This document shows positions 41,208-50,024 of a stretch of 64,000 nucleotides of DNA, piece by piece; positions within the stretch are counted from its first letter, which is position 1; the number at the start of each line of letters is the position of its first letter. Both the position numbers and the translations under genes were made by a program. The notes under the pieces were generated by a model. That model did no database searches. It had not been told where the DNA came from and saw nothing but the letters and a program-made list of their open reading frames with translations. Source of the DNA: Candidatus Nitrosopumilus sp. (lineage in GTDB: Archaea; Thermoproteota; Nitrososphaeria; Nitrososphaerales; Nitrosopumilaceae). The stretch is taken from contig JAILWG010000004.1 in assembly GCA_025699075.1 (NCBI GenBank), forward strand, positions 108,396 through 172,395. The letters run 5' to 3'.

Positions 41208-41744
41208 ATGCCCAAACTTACGTATTTTAAAAGGAATAACGCAAATCCGCTTATGACTACACGTGCTCAAGCATTGATTCCAATTACAATAGCTACTGTG
41301 ATAATCGGAACCATTGGAATGCTCACCCTTCCAAGTGATAGTAAACTAGAATCAGTTGAATTTCCTAGGGGGACAATCATGGTAGATGATATTCCACTTG
41401 AAGTACAGATTGCTGATTCTGAACCAAGGCGTGTTCGTGGATTGATGTTTCAAGATCAACTTCCTTATGATCAGGGGATGATTTTTGTATTTGATGATCC
41501 TGGATTGTATTCTTTGTGGATGCTTAACATGCAATTTTCTTTAGATATGATCTGGTTTGATCATGATGGAAATGTTGTACATATTGAAAAAAATGTGCCT
41601 CCATGCAAAACTGCATTAGAAATCACATCCTGTCAAAGTGTTGTGCCCGATAATGAAGCATCATATGTTCTTGAAGTTACATCTGGATTTATTGACAAAA
41701 ACAATATCACAAAAGATTCTAAATTAACAATAATTTCAATTTGA
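41208..41744 (+). CDS. DUF192-family protein, membrane-anchored
   Basis: 178 residues. One TM segment near the N-terminus (ALIPITIATVIIGTIGML, about 20-40) anchors a DUF192 domain: RRVRGLMFQDQLPYDQGMIF, LWMLNMQFSLDMIWFD and a conserved PCKTAL turn. The domain faces outward. DUF192 proteins have no firmly known function. It is followed 40 bases on by another membrane-anchored protein in the same direction. Confidence 0.88.
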   Translation: MPKLTYFKRNNANPLMTTRAQALIPITIATVIIGTIGMLTLPSDSKLESVEFPRGTIMVDDIPLEVQIADSEPRRVRGLMFQDQLPYDQGMIFVFDDPGLYSLWMLNMQFSLDMIWFDHDGNVVHIEKNVPPCKTALEITSCQSVVPDNEASYVLEVTSGFIDKNNITKDSKLTIISI

Positions 41745-41784
41745 TTTTGCAAAAGCTTATCTTTGAACAAAAAATTTGTATTTT

Positions 41785-42417
41785 ATGAACAAAATAATTG
41801 TAATTCCAATCTTGGTGGGGGCTGTCCTTGTATCTTTGTCGTCTTTTTTATTATTGAATAACGAACCTCCTGAATCTTCATCTTCTCTAATTTATGAAAC
41901 AGGTTTCACTTATTATGATGTTGAAAAAATTCAAAATTCTTTAGAGGAATATGATATTTTTGTGTCTTCCCCTACTGCGATTACTGATCATACAATAAAC
42001 CAATACTGCACTTATTTTGAAAAAGGACTTCCAAAAAATATTGAATACTGCATCACAACTGCTGTATTGGATTATGAGGGAACTCCCTTAGGGAATATTA
42101 ACATTGGTGGTAATACTCAGTATCCAATTTTGGCCATTGCAAATATTGAAACACCCACTTTGAATTCTCATAAAGATGATGTTTTTACAATATTTGAGAC
42201 AATGATTGAGACCCTTGTTTGTAACTGCTGGGATGAAGAAAAATCTAAAGATTATGAGACCATTTCTGCATGGCTAGAGGGTGTCCATTCATTTTACTAT
42301 GATTCTGATAGGCGTAATATTAAATCTAAAATCGATAATCTGTCAGATCATGAAATAATTTTAGAAATCACGCCAAAAGATAATTCTATTTTACAGACAT
42401 TGATCATTCTAAAATAG
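41785..42417 (+). CDS. Membrane-anchored/secreted hypothetical protein
   Basis: 210 residues from ATG 41785 (MNKIIVIPILVGAVLVSLSS); an in-frame TTG nine bases earlier is possible. The N-terminal helix is a signal anchor; the remainder is soluble, with cysteines in NQYCTYFEKG, EYCITTAV and LVCNCWDEE that could pair. Not recognised. It lies 12 bases before the TauE-like gene, so the two are likely co-transcribed. Confidence 0.7.
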   Translation: MNKIIVIPILVGAVLVSLSSFLLLNNEPPESSSSLIYETGFTYYDVEKIQNSLEEYDIFVSSPTAITDHTINQYCTYFEKGLPKNIEYCITTAVLDYEGTPLGNINIGGNTQYPILAIANIETPTLNSHKDDVFTIFETMIETLVCNCWDEEKSKDYETISAWLEGVHSFYYDSDRRNIKSKIDNLSDHEIILEITPKDNSILQTLIILK

Positions 42418-42429
42418 TTTAATTATATA

Positions 42430-43227
42430 ATGGAAAATTTTTTGATTGACATTACAATGATTGATCAATTATGGCTAATTCTGTTGGGATTTGTGGCTGG
42501 GGTTTTAGGTTCTATGATTGGTCTTGGAGGTGGAATCATTGTGGTTCCTGTTTTAACATTTTTGGGATTTCCTCCAACTGTAGCTGCAAGTAATAGTCTC
42601 TTTGCAGCATTAAGCAATGCAATTGCATCTACAATTTCTTATTCAAAACAAAAACGAATTGTCTATTCTTTAGGTCTTAAGCTTGGATTACTTTCAATTC
42701 CTGGAACTATTCTTGGTGCAATAATATCTACTGATATTGCACCTGATATCTTCAAAATTTTATTTGGGTTTGTATTGATTGCATCTGCAGCATACATATT
42801 TCTACGAAAAAAAATTGAGAGTAAAGAAAAAATAATTTCAAAACAAATAATGCTTTTTGCAATAGGTGCTAGTTTTTCTGCAGGAGTAATTTCTTCCTTT
42901 TTTGGTATTGGCGGTGGTATTATCTTTGTACCTTTGATGGTAGTTGGAATGGGGATGGCGATGAAAAAAGCTGCTCCTACATCACAAATGATTTTGCTGT
43001 TTGCATCCTTATCTGGCGTCATAGTACATAGTTTGCTTGGACATCCTGATTTTCTTCAAGCTGGTCTGTTGGCAATTGGTTCTTTTATTGGTGGGTTGGT
43101 TGGTGCAAGATTGTCTGTTGATATCAAGGAACGCTATTTGCAAATTCTTGTGTCCGCAGTGATAATTATTGCTGCTGCAAAGTTGTTCTTTGATTCTTTA
43201 TCTGGAGATGTTCTTTTAGGATTTTAA
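42430..43227 (+). CDS. TauE/SafE-family (TSUP) anion exporter
   Basis: 265 residues and about eight TM helices. It shows the duplicated TSUP motif: GSMIGLGGGIIVVPVLTFLG in the first half and SSFFGIGGGIIFVPLMVVGM in the second. The family exports sulfite, sulfoacetate or other organic anions. It follows the DUF192 and secreted-protein genes. The following 232 bases hold only AT-rich sequence and a doubtful 20-codon frame. Confidence 0.9.
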   Translation: MENFLIDITMIDQLWLILLGFVAGVLGSMIGLGGGIIVVPVLTFLGFPPTVAASNSLFAALSNAIASTISYSKQKRIVYSLGLKLGLLSIPGTILGAIISTDIAPDIFKILFGFVLIASAAYIFLRKKIESKEKIISKQIMLFAIGASFSAGVISSFFGIGGGIIFVPLMVVGMGMAMKKAAPTSQMILLFASLSGVIVHSLLGHPDFLQAGLLAIGSFIGGLVGARLSVDIKERYLQILVSAVIIIAAAKLFFDSLSGDVLLGF

Positions 43228-43459
43228 CTCGAGAACTTTTTTGTATTTTGTTGCATGTTTTGCTATGGGTGTTGTCCTCTCTTATGACATAAAGAATGAA
43301 AATTACGCTCTTCTGCACGTTATTTTACTTTTAGGAATAGTATGATTTCTACGTCTCTGTTAAATACAAAATATGCCATATTCCTCTATGACAATAATCT
43401 ATGTCCCTATACGCCCTTCCAGAAGAAATGATGATGAATCCGAAGAATAACTTTTGATT

Positions 43460-43912
43460 TTATCTAGGTGGTTCTTTTTTGATTCTGTAAATGTTTTTCT
43501 TTGATATGACTATGGTTTCATCTTCTTGCGATTTTCCTTCATAATCGACAAAAATTTTCCCATAATTTTCATCATTGTCCTCTTTTTGTGAGATTGTGAA
43601 TTTTAGCTTCAACACTTGATCCGTGTATAGCGGTTTAAGAAATCGTGTGTTTCTGTTTCCCCATTCTGAATCCCCATCTGCTCCAATCAAAATGATATCG
43701 TTTCCATAAATTTGATTCAATCTTGTAAACTCTCCTTCCATTCTGGATAGAACTGCTCTTCCTGAAACTAGCTGCTGTTTTCCTTTTCTTTTATCTTCTA
43801 AGAATGCATTTCTTACCATTGAAAATTTTAGATATTGTTCTAACTCTTTATCTGAAATACTGCATGTTGAATAAAATGACTCTCCTATTTTAAACTCCGA
43901 AAATTTTTTCAT
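43460..43912 (-). CDS. MaoC-like hot-dog protein
   Basis: 150 residues. The order FKIGESFYSTCSISDKELEQ, LVSGRAVLSRMEGEFTRLNQ, NTRFLKPLYTDQVLKLKFTI and VDYEGKSQEDETIVISKKNI is that of MaoC-like hydratases (hot-dog fold). The hydratase motif Asp-x4-His is not seen intact, so activity is uncertain. It follows the SDR gene by 2 bases on the same strand, suggesting reductase and hydratase-like proteins working on one acyl substrate. Confidence 0.72.
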   Translation of the reverse strand: MKKFSEFKIGESFYSTCSISDKELEQYLKFSMVRNAFLEDKRKGKQQLVSGRAVLSRMEGEFTRLNQIYGNDIILIGADGDSEWGNRNTRFLKPLYTDQVLKLKFTISQKEDNDENYGKIFVDYEGKSQEDETIVISKKNIYRIKKEPPR

Positions 43913-43914
43913 TC

Positions 43915-45684
43915 TTATCTTGATTCATCAACACAAAAGACAATTTCTGCTGATGATGCTGCATTTTCTGATACTAGAAAATTAAATGCATCTGCAATTT
44001 TTTGATTGTTTGGCTCTGAACCATCTACTGTTCCTGGGAAAATTGTAAACATTCTGATCTTTGATTTGAGAACATCACTTAGTTCTTGATTTACAGTGGT
44101 TGTAAAAGGTCTAAGTGCTCCTCTGAATACTTCTACCTGTGCTCTTTGGGTTCCGGTAATTTTTTTACCTATTGGTAAATCTGGACCGATGATCATAATT
44201 GCTCCTGTGGCATCCTTGTAAAGTCGAGGATCTTTACTTCCACCTGGAACAAATTGTTCTAGTGCTCTTTGTGCAACAGTTGCTGGTGTTGAAATGAATT
44301 TTTCAGTTAATGCTTCCCATTCTGCCCTTGAAACTTCGGTTAATTTTGGTATGTCTGGAAGCTTTCCGGTAACATGAATTACGCCTAAAATATCTCCTAT
44401 GTTGGTTTTTGCAGTGTTTAACCACCTTGCAACTTCTTCTGGATTCTTTATGTCAACTACATGTGAATGGAATTTGCTACTGATGTATTCTTGTAGTTCT
44501 GATGGTGTTGTTTGTGATATGAAACAAGCTACTTTTCCACCATTCTTCTCTACATGTTGTGCCAAAAACTCTACTCGTTCTGCATCTGTCTTGTCAGTGG
44601 CATCAATTGTAAACACAACGGCTTTTCCTGTAAAGTCTGGCTGATGAACTCCTGGGGTTCTAGTTCCTATATGTGGTTTAACTGGATAAAATACCCTGTC
44701 ACCTGGAATTACTTTGCCGTTAATTATTTTTGCAATTTCATCGTCACATAAATTGAGAACAGTTTCTGCAACTTGCCCTTGTGATAGAAATTCTTTATTT
44801 GCAATCATATGTGATGTGTTGTTTTGTACTTTTTCCGCAATAGTTTGAATTTTGTTTAATAAATTAGTAAATGTCTCTGTAAGTTTTGAAACATCTTTTC
44901 CATTGGCAAGTTTTGTTGCGGCTGCAGAAATTCCTTCTTTAACTACATTTTCATCTTCACCTAATAATGGAAGTAATTCTTTATTTGCTTCATCCACTTC
45001 CGTTGGAATTAGGTCTTCAAATCCACTCACTCTCATAAATTCTGCAGCTGCTTTTGGATACACTGTTTTGTAAATTCTATCTGAATGAACTGGACCTGGA
45101 TTAGTTGCAATGGATATGATTCCCTTGTCTGTCAATTCCCAAGACATTAACTCTGCCAATCTATTTTTTGCACCTTGTGATGCAGTATATGGACTTCTAA
45201 ATCTGTAAGGTCTTTGTTCTAGTGGCTTTTCCTCTGTGAAAAATGTAGAAATTGTGATGATTTTTCCTCCTTCTTTCATTACTTTTAGTGCTTGTACAGA
45301 ACCCCAGAATGTGCCTGTAAGGTGAATTCCTATTGTACTTTTGAATTCGTCTAATGAGGCATTAGCAAAACACGTAACGGGTCCTGAGACTCCTGCATTG
45401 TTAATTATGAAATCTATTGTTGTATTTTCGTTTTTTAGTGTATCAAACATGTTGTTCATTGCTGTTTCGTCTGCAACATCTACTCCTGCAAAAATTCTAA
45501 CTGAAGCATTACTTCCTTGAGGAATTTTTCCTTCAAGTTCTTTTGCGGCTTCTTCTAATGGCTCTTTTCTTCTTCCAAGAATGATGACACTAGCTCCTTC
45601 TTCGATGAATTTTGTGGCAATGGCTTTACCTATTCCTGTACCACTTCCTGTAACTAGGGCAATTTTATTTTGGAATTTTGGCAT
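43915..45684 (-). CDS. Two-domain SDR-family protein
   Basis: 589 residues from ATG at 45684; an in-frame TTG at 45699 is rejected. The first domain (1-260) is a classical SDR with ALVTGSGTGIGKAIATKF and NNAGVSG. The catalytic region reads PYTASQGAKNR, with Gln where the active-site Lys of YxxxK is expected. A linker of about 80 residues leads to a second Rossmann-like SDR remnant (about 340-585, from TGKAVVFTIDATDKTD) without the glycine motif. Fused 3-ketoacyl-CoA reductase-like proteins of this size exist; the substrate is unknown. Confidence 0.85.
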   Translation of the reverse strand: MPKFQNKIALVTGSGTGIGKAIATKFIEEGASVIILGRRKEPLEEAAKELEGKIPQGSNASVRIFAGVDVADETAMNNMFDTLKNENTTIDFIINNAGVSGPVTCFANASLDEFKSTIGIHLTGTFWGSVQALKVMKEGGKIITISTFFTEEKPLEQRPYRFRSPYTASQGAKNRLAELMSWELTDKGIISIATNPGPVHSDRIYKTVYPKAAAEFMRVSGFEDLIPTEVDEANKELLPLLGEDENVVKEGISAAATKLANGKDVSKLTETFTNLLNKIQTIAEKVQNNTSHMIANKEFLSQGQVAETVLNLCDDEIAKIINGKVIPGDRVFYPVKPHIGTRTPGVHQPDFTGKAVVFTIDATDKTDAERVEFLAQHVEKNGGKVACFISQTTPSELQEYISSKFHSHVVDIKNPEEVARWLNTAKTNIGDILGVIHVTGKLPDIPKLTEVSRAEWEALTEKFISTPATVAQRALEQFVPGGSKDPRLYKDATGAIMIIGPDLPIGKKITGTQRAQVEVFRGALRPFTTTVNQELSDVLKSKIRMFTIFPGTVDGSEPNNQKIADAFNFLVSENAASSAEIVFCVDESR

Positions 45685-45779
45685 TAGATAACGTCTCAAA
45701 ACTTCTGTAATATTTAATTCGATTGATCTCTGTAGTTTTTCTTGATATCTTTATTTGTGGGTATGATTCATGATTTTTA

Positions 45780-46016
45780 ATGCATGATACAGAGTCAGAC
45801 ACATTTGTCTACCAATCATGGCCTGAAAAATTTGTTGGAATGTTAAAAGAGATCGGTGTTGAATCTGAATCCAAAGAAATTGGAACTGATGAAATTGAAA
45901 CTGATGATTACTATAGTCGATATTTTGCTCAAACCCCTAGAATGGTAACTAATCGAGGATGTATTGAAGTCAAAAATTCTAACATTGACGCAGTACAAAT
46001 TATTCAGAAGGGATAG
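45780..46016 (+). CDS. Hypothetical protein (78 aa)
   Basis: A small acidic protein (MHDTESDTFVYQSWPEKFVG at the start, YYSRYFAQTPRMVTNRGCIE later). One cysteine, no signal. It overlaps nothing and is followed 2 bases on by the 125-residue gene, with which it probably forms an operon. Not recognised. Confidence 0.65.
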   Translation: MHDTESDTFVYQSWPEKFVGMLKEIGVESESKEIGTDEIETDDYYSRYFAQTPRMVTNRGCIEVKNSNIDAVQIIQKG

Positions 46017-46018
46017 TT

Positions 46019-46396
46019 ATGCAAGATCCAAATCCACTTCCATGGGGGGCACTTGATAGATTCCAAGCTCAATTCATTGTACGAAAAACTACTGGTAATT
46101 CGTTTAACAACTATGTGGCAAAAACCAAACTTACTACTAAAGGTCATTTTGGATCAAAAACTGTTACTAAAGTAGGATGGATAGGCTCTGGAAGTCTTGC
46201 ATCGAAACTAAATGCAGATACAGAATTAAATGAAATGATTGCAAAACAATCCGTCAAAGATGCAACTATCTATGTTGAACCAACTAACGTTGCAGTCCGA
46301 ATAAGAGGCAAATGGGACAATCATATTGATTTCGGAATAACGAAAGAACTTTTTGAAATCTATGACAGAATAGCAGGCCACATAAAATCTGTCTAG
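46019..46396 (+). CDS. Hypothetical protein (125 aa)
   Basis: Alpha/beta protein (MQDPNPLPWGALDRFQAQFI, GHFGSKTVTKVGWIGSGSLA) with a C-terminal helix (ITKELFEIYDRIAGHIKSV). No motif recognised. The last 4 bases overlap the convergent endonuclease gene. Confidence 0.7.
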   Translation: MQDPNPLPWGALDRFQAQFIVRKTTGNSFNNYVAKTKLTTKGHFGSKTVTKVGWIGSGSLASKLNADTELNEMIAKQSVKDATIYVEPTNVAVRIRGKWDNHIDFGITKELFEIYDRIAGHIKSV

Positions 46397-46935
46397 GCCT
46401 TCCACCAATCTAAAGCTAAGAAATCTACTTTGTCTTTGCCTTTTGGAATAGCTAAAATGAACTGTTTTCTAACTGTTGTTGCAAGTCTTCCTGCTAGCAC
46501 AATACCTGTTGATGTGATTGGTTCACTTCTTGTATACACTTGAATTAAAAATGGTGCATGATCAATACCTGGACCTTTTTCATAAACTGCAAAATCACAA
46601 CCAAATTTAATTCCTGGATTTATGATGTATCCTTTGTCTCTAAAATTTTTGTAGACTAGATATTTTTTATCAAATTCATGAACTTCTTTTTTACAAATCT
46701 CGATTAATTCTTCGATTGAAATTCTTTGCTTAGATTTTGTAATTGAAATTTTTTTGTTTTCTAACAAATACAATCCTTCAATAAGATCTAAAATTAACGG
46801 TGCGTCTATTTCTTCAATTTTTGGTTTTGGTATTCCTATCGGTTTCCCATAATATCCTTGACTGAAAAGTTTTCGTGAATCTTCAATATTCCATACTATG
46901 ATTCTGTTTTCGATTAATTCACTTTTCATTATCAT
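46393..46935 (-). CDS. endA: tRNA-splicing endonuclease
   Basis: 180 residues, the homotetramer-type EndA length. The catalytic triad is visible in order: Tyr118 in FGCDFAVYEKGPG, His126 in GIDHAPFLIQV and Lys157 in VRKQFILAIP. It cuts the bulge-helix-bulge of pre-tRNAs and pre-rRNAs. The N-terminal domain has the expected QGYYGKPIGIPKP stretch. It stands alone on the minus strand. Confidence 0.94.
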   Translation of the reverse strand: MIMKSELIENRIIVWNIEDSRKLFSQGYYGKPIGIPKPKIEEIDAPLILDLIEGLYLLENKKISITKSKQRISIEELIEICKKEVHEFDKKYLVYKNFRDKGYIINPGIKFGCDFAVYEKGPGIDHAPFLIQVYTRSEPITSTGIVLAGRLATTVRKQFILAIPKGKDKVDFLALDWWKA

Positions 46936-47025
46936 TCTAAATGATTATCTGTATATGAATTCTCTAGTAAATTATAGTATTTTTAGAAACTGAAAATAAA
47001 GTAAAAGTGTGAGAATTTTGGTTGG

Positions 47026-47679
47026 TTATAGGCTTAATGCTAACAAGATGAAAGAATCTGAAACTCTTTGACATTTGTCTGACATTTCTTCAATTCCTTC
47101 TATTACATCTTTGATGAGTAACAATTCTTTTGTGTTTGTTACTTCATTTAGGAGTTTTATTGTGGCAGCCCTGTATTTGATGTCTATTTCTCTTTCAATT
47201 GTTTGGGTTTCTTGAGCCAACTCAATTGCATTAGCAGTGTTTGTGTTAAGACTACGTATGATTTCATTTAGTTTGTAAACTTCGTCTACTACTAATTCAA
47301 TCAGTTTTGTAATGTCTTGATCCAGTTTTGCACTTTTCAGTGTTGCAATTTTTACATTTGATAGCTTGAATGAAATGCCTGTGATGTAACCTGCTATCTC
47401 ATCCATGGTATATGCTGTGTTCAGGAGGTTTTCTCTATTCATGATTAATCCTCCCACGTCTGCAACTTCGCGTGTGATTTTTCTTCTCAAGTTTTCAACT
47501 TCTTCTTCGATTGTTGAGATCTGTTCTAATGTGTTTTTGATTCCTGCTTTGTCTTTTTTCATCATCAGTTCAGGAAGTGTTGCAAGTTCTCTGGATGCAT
47601 TAAGAATTCTGTTGATTTCGTCTTGTAAAACTGCTATAGCCTTTCTTTTTGCTTGAACTTCAAGCTCTCCGCTATACAT
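47026..47679 (-). CDS. DUF47/PhoU-like protein
   Basis: 217 residues, all helical, with the DUF47 pattern of six helices in two bundles (for example KRKAIAVLQDEINRILNASR, and IEGIEEMSDKCQRVSDSFIL with its conserved E-E-M-S-D near the end). DUF47 proteins pair with PitA-type phosphate transporters and bind metal clusters through acidic residues. No transporter gene is adjacent, so its partner would lie elsewhere. Confidence 0.85.
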   Translation of the reverse strand: MYSGELEVQAKRKAIAVLQDEINRILNASRELATLPELMMKKDKAGIKNTLEQISTIEEEVENLRRKITREVADVGGLIMNRENLLNTAYTMDEIAGYITGISFKLSNVKIATLKSAKLDQDITKLIELVVDEVYKLNEIIRSLNTNTANAIELAQETQTIEREIDIKYRAATIKLLNEVTNTKELLLIKDVIEGIEEMSDKCQRVSDSFILLALSL

Positions 47680-47746
47680 AACATTAATGAAAAAACTCTC
47701 AGGTAATTTAAATCCTCTATGAATTCAGATAATTTTTGAGCACAAA

Positions 47747-49513
47747 TTACATCAAATTTTTATCGTGAGCAATTTTTTTCTGTCCTTTGTATAGTGTAAT
47801 TACTTCTTCATTTGTAGATGCATCTTCTACTGCTTTTTCAACTCTTATTTTTCCAGTAAATTTTGGAAATCTCAAAGCTAATCCTGCACCTTTTCGGATT
47901 GCATTAAATGCTGCTTTGTGAATTGGACTGAGAGTAATCTCTGATGCAACTACTTCGATAACTAATTCTGGTTCAAACCAAACATCTGCTTCCATATCGC
48001 TGATGATCCGTGGATTTTTTTTAATCGATACTTTTGGTTGTAGTATTTGGTATAGCTGATCTAAGGATTCGTCTGAAAAACCCGTCCCCACTTTGCAAAT
48101 ACTTGGAAATGTATCTTCATCTTCATCATATGTTGCTAAAAGTAACGTTCCATAGTTTCCGGTTCTTCGCCCCTTTCCAAAAAACCCGCCAATTACAACA
48201 AGATCTAAACTATCTCCTAATTCGTTTCTATATTCTCGTTTGAGCTTTAACCAATGACTTCCTCTGGAACCTGCCTGGTATGGTTTGTCTAACATCTTTA
48301 ACATCAATCCCTCACTCCCTGCATTGATACTATTTTCCATAAAATCTTCAATTTCATTTTCATTTCTTACTATTTTCATTGGAATGTATTTTGCAAATTC
48401 ATCTTCTTTTACATGTTTTTCAAGTGTTTCTCGTCTTTCTTTGTAACTTAGTTCTACACAACTTTTCCCATTACAATACAGAATATCAAAGAAGTTAACT
48501 GTAATTGGATATTCTGTTACAGCTTTTTCTATTTTGTATTTCCTTCTTCTGTGCATTAGTTCTTGAAATGGTAGAAATTCTCCAGTGTTTTCATTTATTG
48601 CAACTGCTTCTGCTTCTAAAATAATATTGTCTGCTTGAATATTTTTAGGAATCTTCTCTATTATGTCTGGATAATATCTTTCAATTCTTTCTAGGCTTCT
48701 TGAAAATAATTCCACTTTGTCTCCTTCTATGTGAAGTTGTACTCTTTCCCCATCAAGCTTGTACTCTGCAGCAAATTCATTTCCCATTTTTTCAATTGCT
48801 TCTGATTCGCTTTTTACTCTGTCAGCTAACATTGGTCTTATTGGATTAAACAAAACAATTTCAAATTTTTCAATTCCTTCCAGTCCTTTTGTTGCAATTG
48901 TTTCAGCAACTTTGCCTAAGTCGCTAGACACATTGTATGCATGCTGTAATTTTTTCCTGTTTTCTTTGTTGCCTGAAAACGCAATTGCCAAAGCATCCAT
49001 TACAGTATTTTCTGCAATTCCTAATCTCAAAGTCCCCAATAATATCTTTAGAATATAACTTGCTTCTAATGGGGTTGCATCATTTAGTAAGCTAGAAATG
49101 TATTTCATTTTCATATCTTGAGATCTATTCCCACCTAGTTTTGCAATTTTGAACAAAGTGTCGTATACTCTTTCTACTGTGATGTCTTCCATCAAAAATG
49201 TAGTCTGAGTTTTTTGTTCAAGAATTACTGAAGACGCATGACCCAAATCTCCACTTTTTCTATATTCATCTTCAATTTTTTTTATTGGAATTCCTGATGA
49301 TTTTGAAATAGCTCTTATGGCAAGTTTTTCTGCAACACCTAATTCAATTCCTTCAAAGTCTGGTCTTAATTTTCCTTGAATTAGATATGTAATTTTAGAA
49401 ATGACGTCCTGAGGTGTTTTTTCAAAGAGTTCTACTAAAAACTGTGTTAATTCTAGTCTTTTTCTAGTTGACTCCATTTTGTTAAGTGATTCAGCTAGAA
49501 TTGCAAACTCCAT
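47747..49513 (-). CDS. lig: ATP-dependent DNA ligase, archaeal type
   Basis: 588 residues. The adenylation Lys252 is in EYKLDGERVQLH (motif I). RSLERIERYYPDI, EGLMLKMLDKPYQAG and WLKLKREY are motifs III to V. An N-terminal helical DNA-binding domain of about 220 residues and a C-terminal OB fold complete the enzyme. It joins Okazaki fragments and repair nicks. Length and motif set are those of the archaeal/eukaryal Lig I group. Confidence 0.95.
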   Translation of the reverse strand: MEFAILAESLNKMESTRKRLELTQFLVELFEKTPQDVISKITYLIQGKLRPDFEGIELGVAEKLAIRAISKSSGIPIKKIEDEYRKSGDLGHASSVILEQKTQTTFLMEDITVERVYDTLFKIAKLGGNRSQDMKMKYISSLLNDATPLEASYILKILLGTLRLGIAENTVMDALAIAFSGNKENRKKLQHAYNVSSDLGKVAETIATKGLEGIEKFEIVLFNPIRPMLADRVKSESEAIEKMGNEFAAEYKLDGERVQLHIEGDKVELFSRSLERIERYYPDIIEKIPKNIQADNIILEAEAVAINENTGEFLPFQELMHRRRKYKIEKAVTEYPITVNFFDILYCNGKSCVELSYKERRETLEKHVKEDEFAKYIPMKIVRNENEIEDFMENSINAGSEGLMLKMLDKPYQAGSRGSHWLKLKREYRNELGDSLDLVVIGGFFGKGRRTGNYGTLLLATYDEDEDTFPSICKVGTGFSDESLDQLYQILQPKVSIKKNPRIISDMEADVWFEPELVIEVVASEITLSPIHKAAFNAIRKGAGLALRFPKFTGKIRVEKAVEDASTNEEVITLYKGQKKIAHDKNLM

Positions 49514-49549
49514 TTTACTTCTCTGAGTAATCTTGAATAAAAGTATGAA

Positions 49550-49960
49550 TTAGATGTATCTGAAGATTGTTGGTTTACTCGACTTTGGAAGATCTGAAAC
49601 TAGTGCGAAGTTGTATAACGGATATGCTTCTTTGTATTGTTTCATAAAACTCCATGCTACGTCGTGTGTTTTGAATATTGTTCTCATTCCATCAATAGTG
49701 CTTTTATTTCCAAACACATCAAACGCTACTACAGAATATTCTTTGGGTCTGTTGTGTGGCTTTGCTTTTAGAAGCCATGCTAGTGCAAAAATGAAAACTG
49801 CTCCTAAAATTACATATTCTCCAGCAATTTTGAAAAATGCCAAAATGATTCCTGGAATTGTTTGTCCAAATAAAACTGCCACAAAACTTGAAAAAGATAT
49901 GACTGCTAATGCTGTGAAAATATACGTCTTCCAATCAAATACCTTTTGAAAAGCATTCAT
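49550..49960 (-). CDS. Small membrane protein (136 aa)
   Basis: Two TM segments (about 16-40 and 45-65; AVISFSSFVAVLFGQTIPG and VILGAVFIFALAWLL) and a C-terminal soluble part (SVVAFDVFGNKSTIDGMRTI). An antisense frame of similar length exists but is only its shadow. It lies 36 bases upstream of lig on the same strand. Unknown. Confidence 0.7.
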   Translation of the reverse strand: MNAFQKVFDWKTYIFTALAVISFSSFVAVLFGQTIPGIILAFFKIAGEYVILGAVFIFALAWLLKAKPHNRPKEYSVVAFDVFGNKSTIDGMRTIFKTHDVAWSFMKQYKEAYPLYNFALVSDLPKSSKPTIFRYI

Positions 49961-50024
49961 GACCTGATTATATTGCAGTCTTTTTTGATTTAACTATTTC
50001 TTACAATTACAAGATCTGATATTA

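Noticed and set aside
43388..43450. 20-codon plus-strand ORF after the TauE-like gene
   Set aside because: Too short, with no conserved feature, and it sits in AT-rich intergenic sequence; not reported as a gene.
49554..49949. 131-residue plus-strand ORF opposite a small membrane protein
   Set aside because: The minus-strand product has two clean membrane helices and a soluble domain; the plus frame has irregular Lys/Thr/Ile content and is its antisense shadow.
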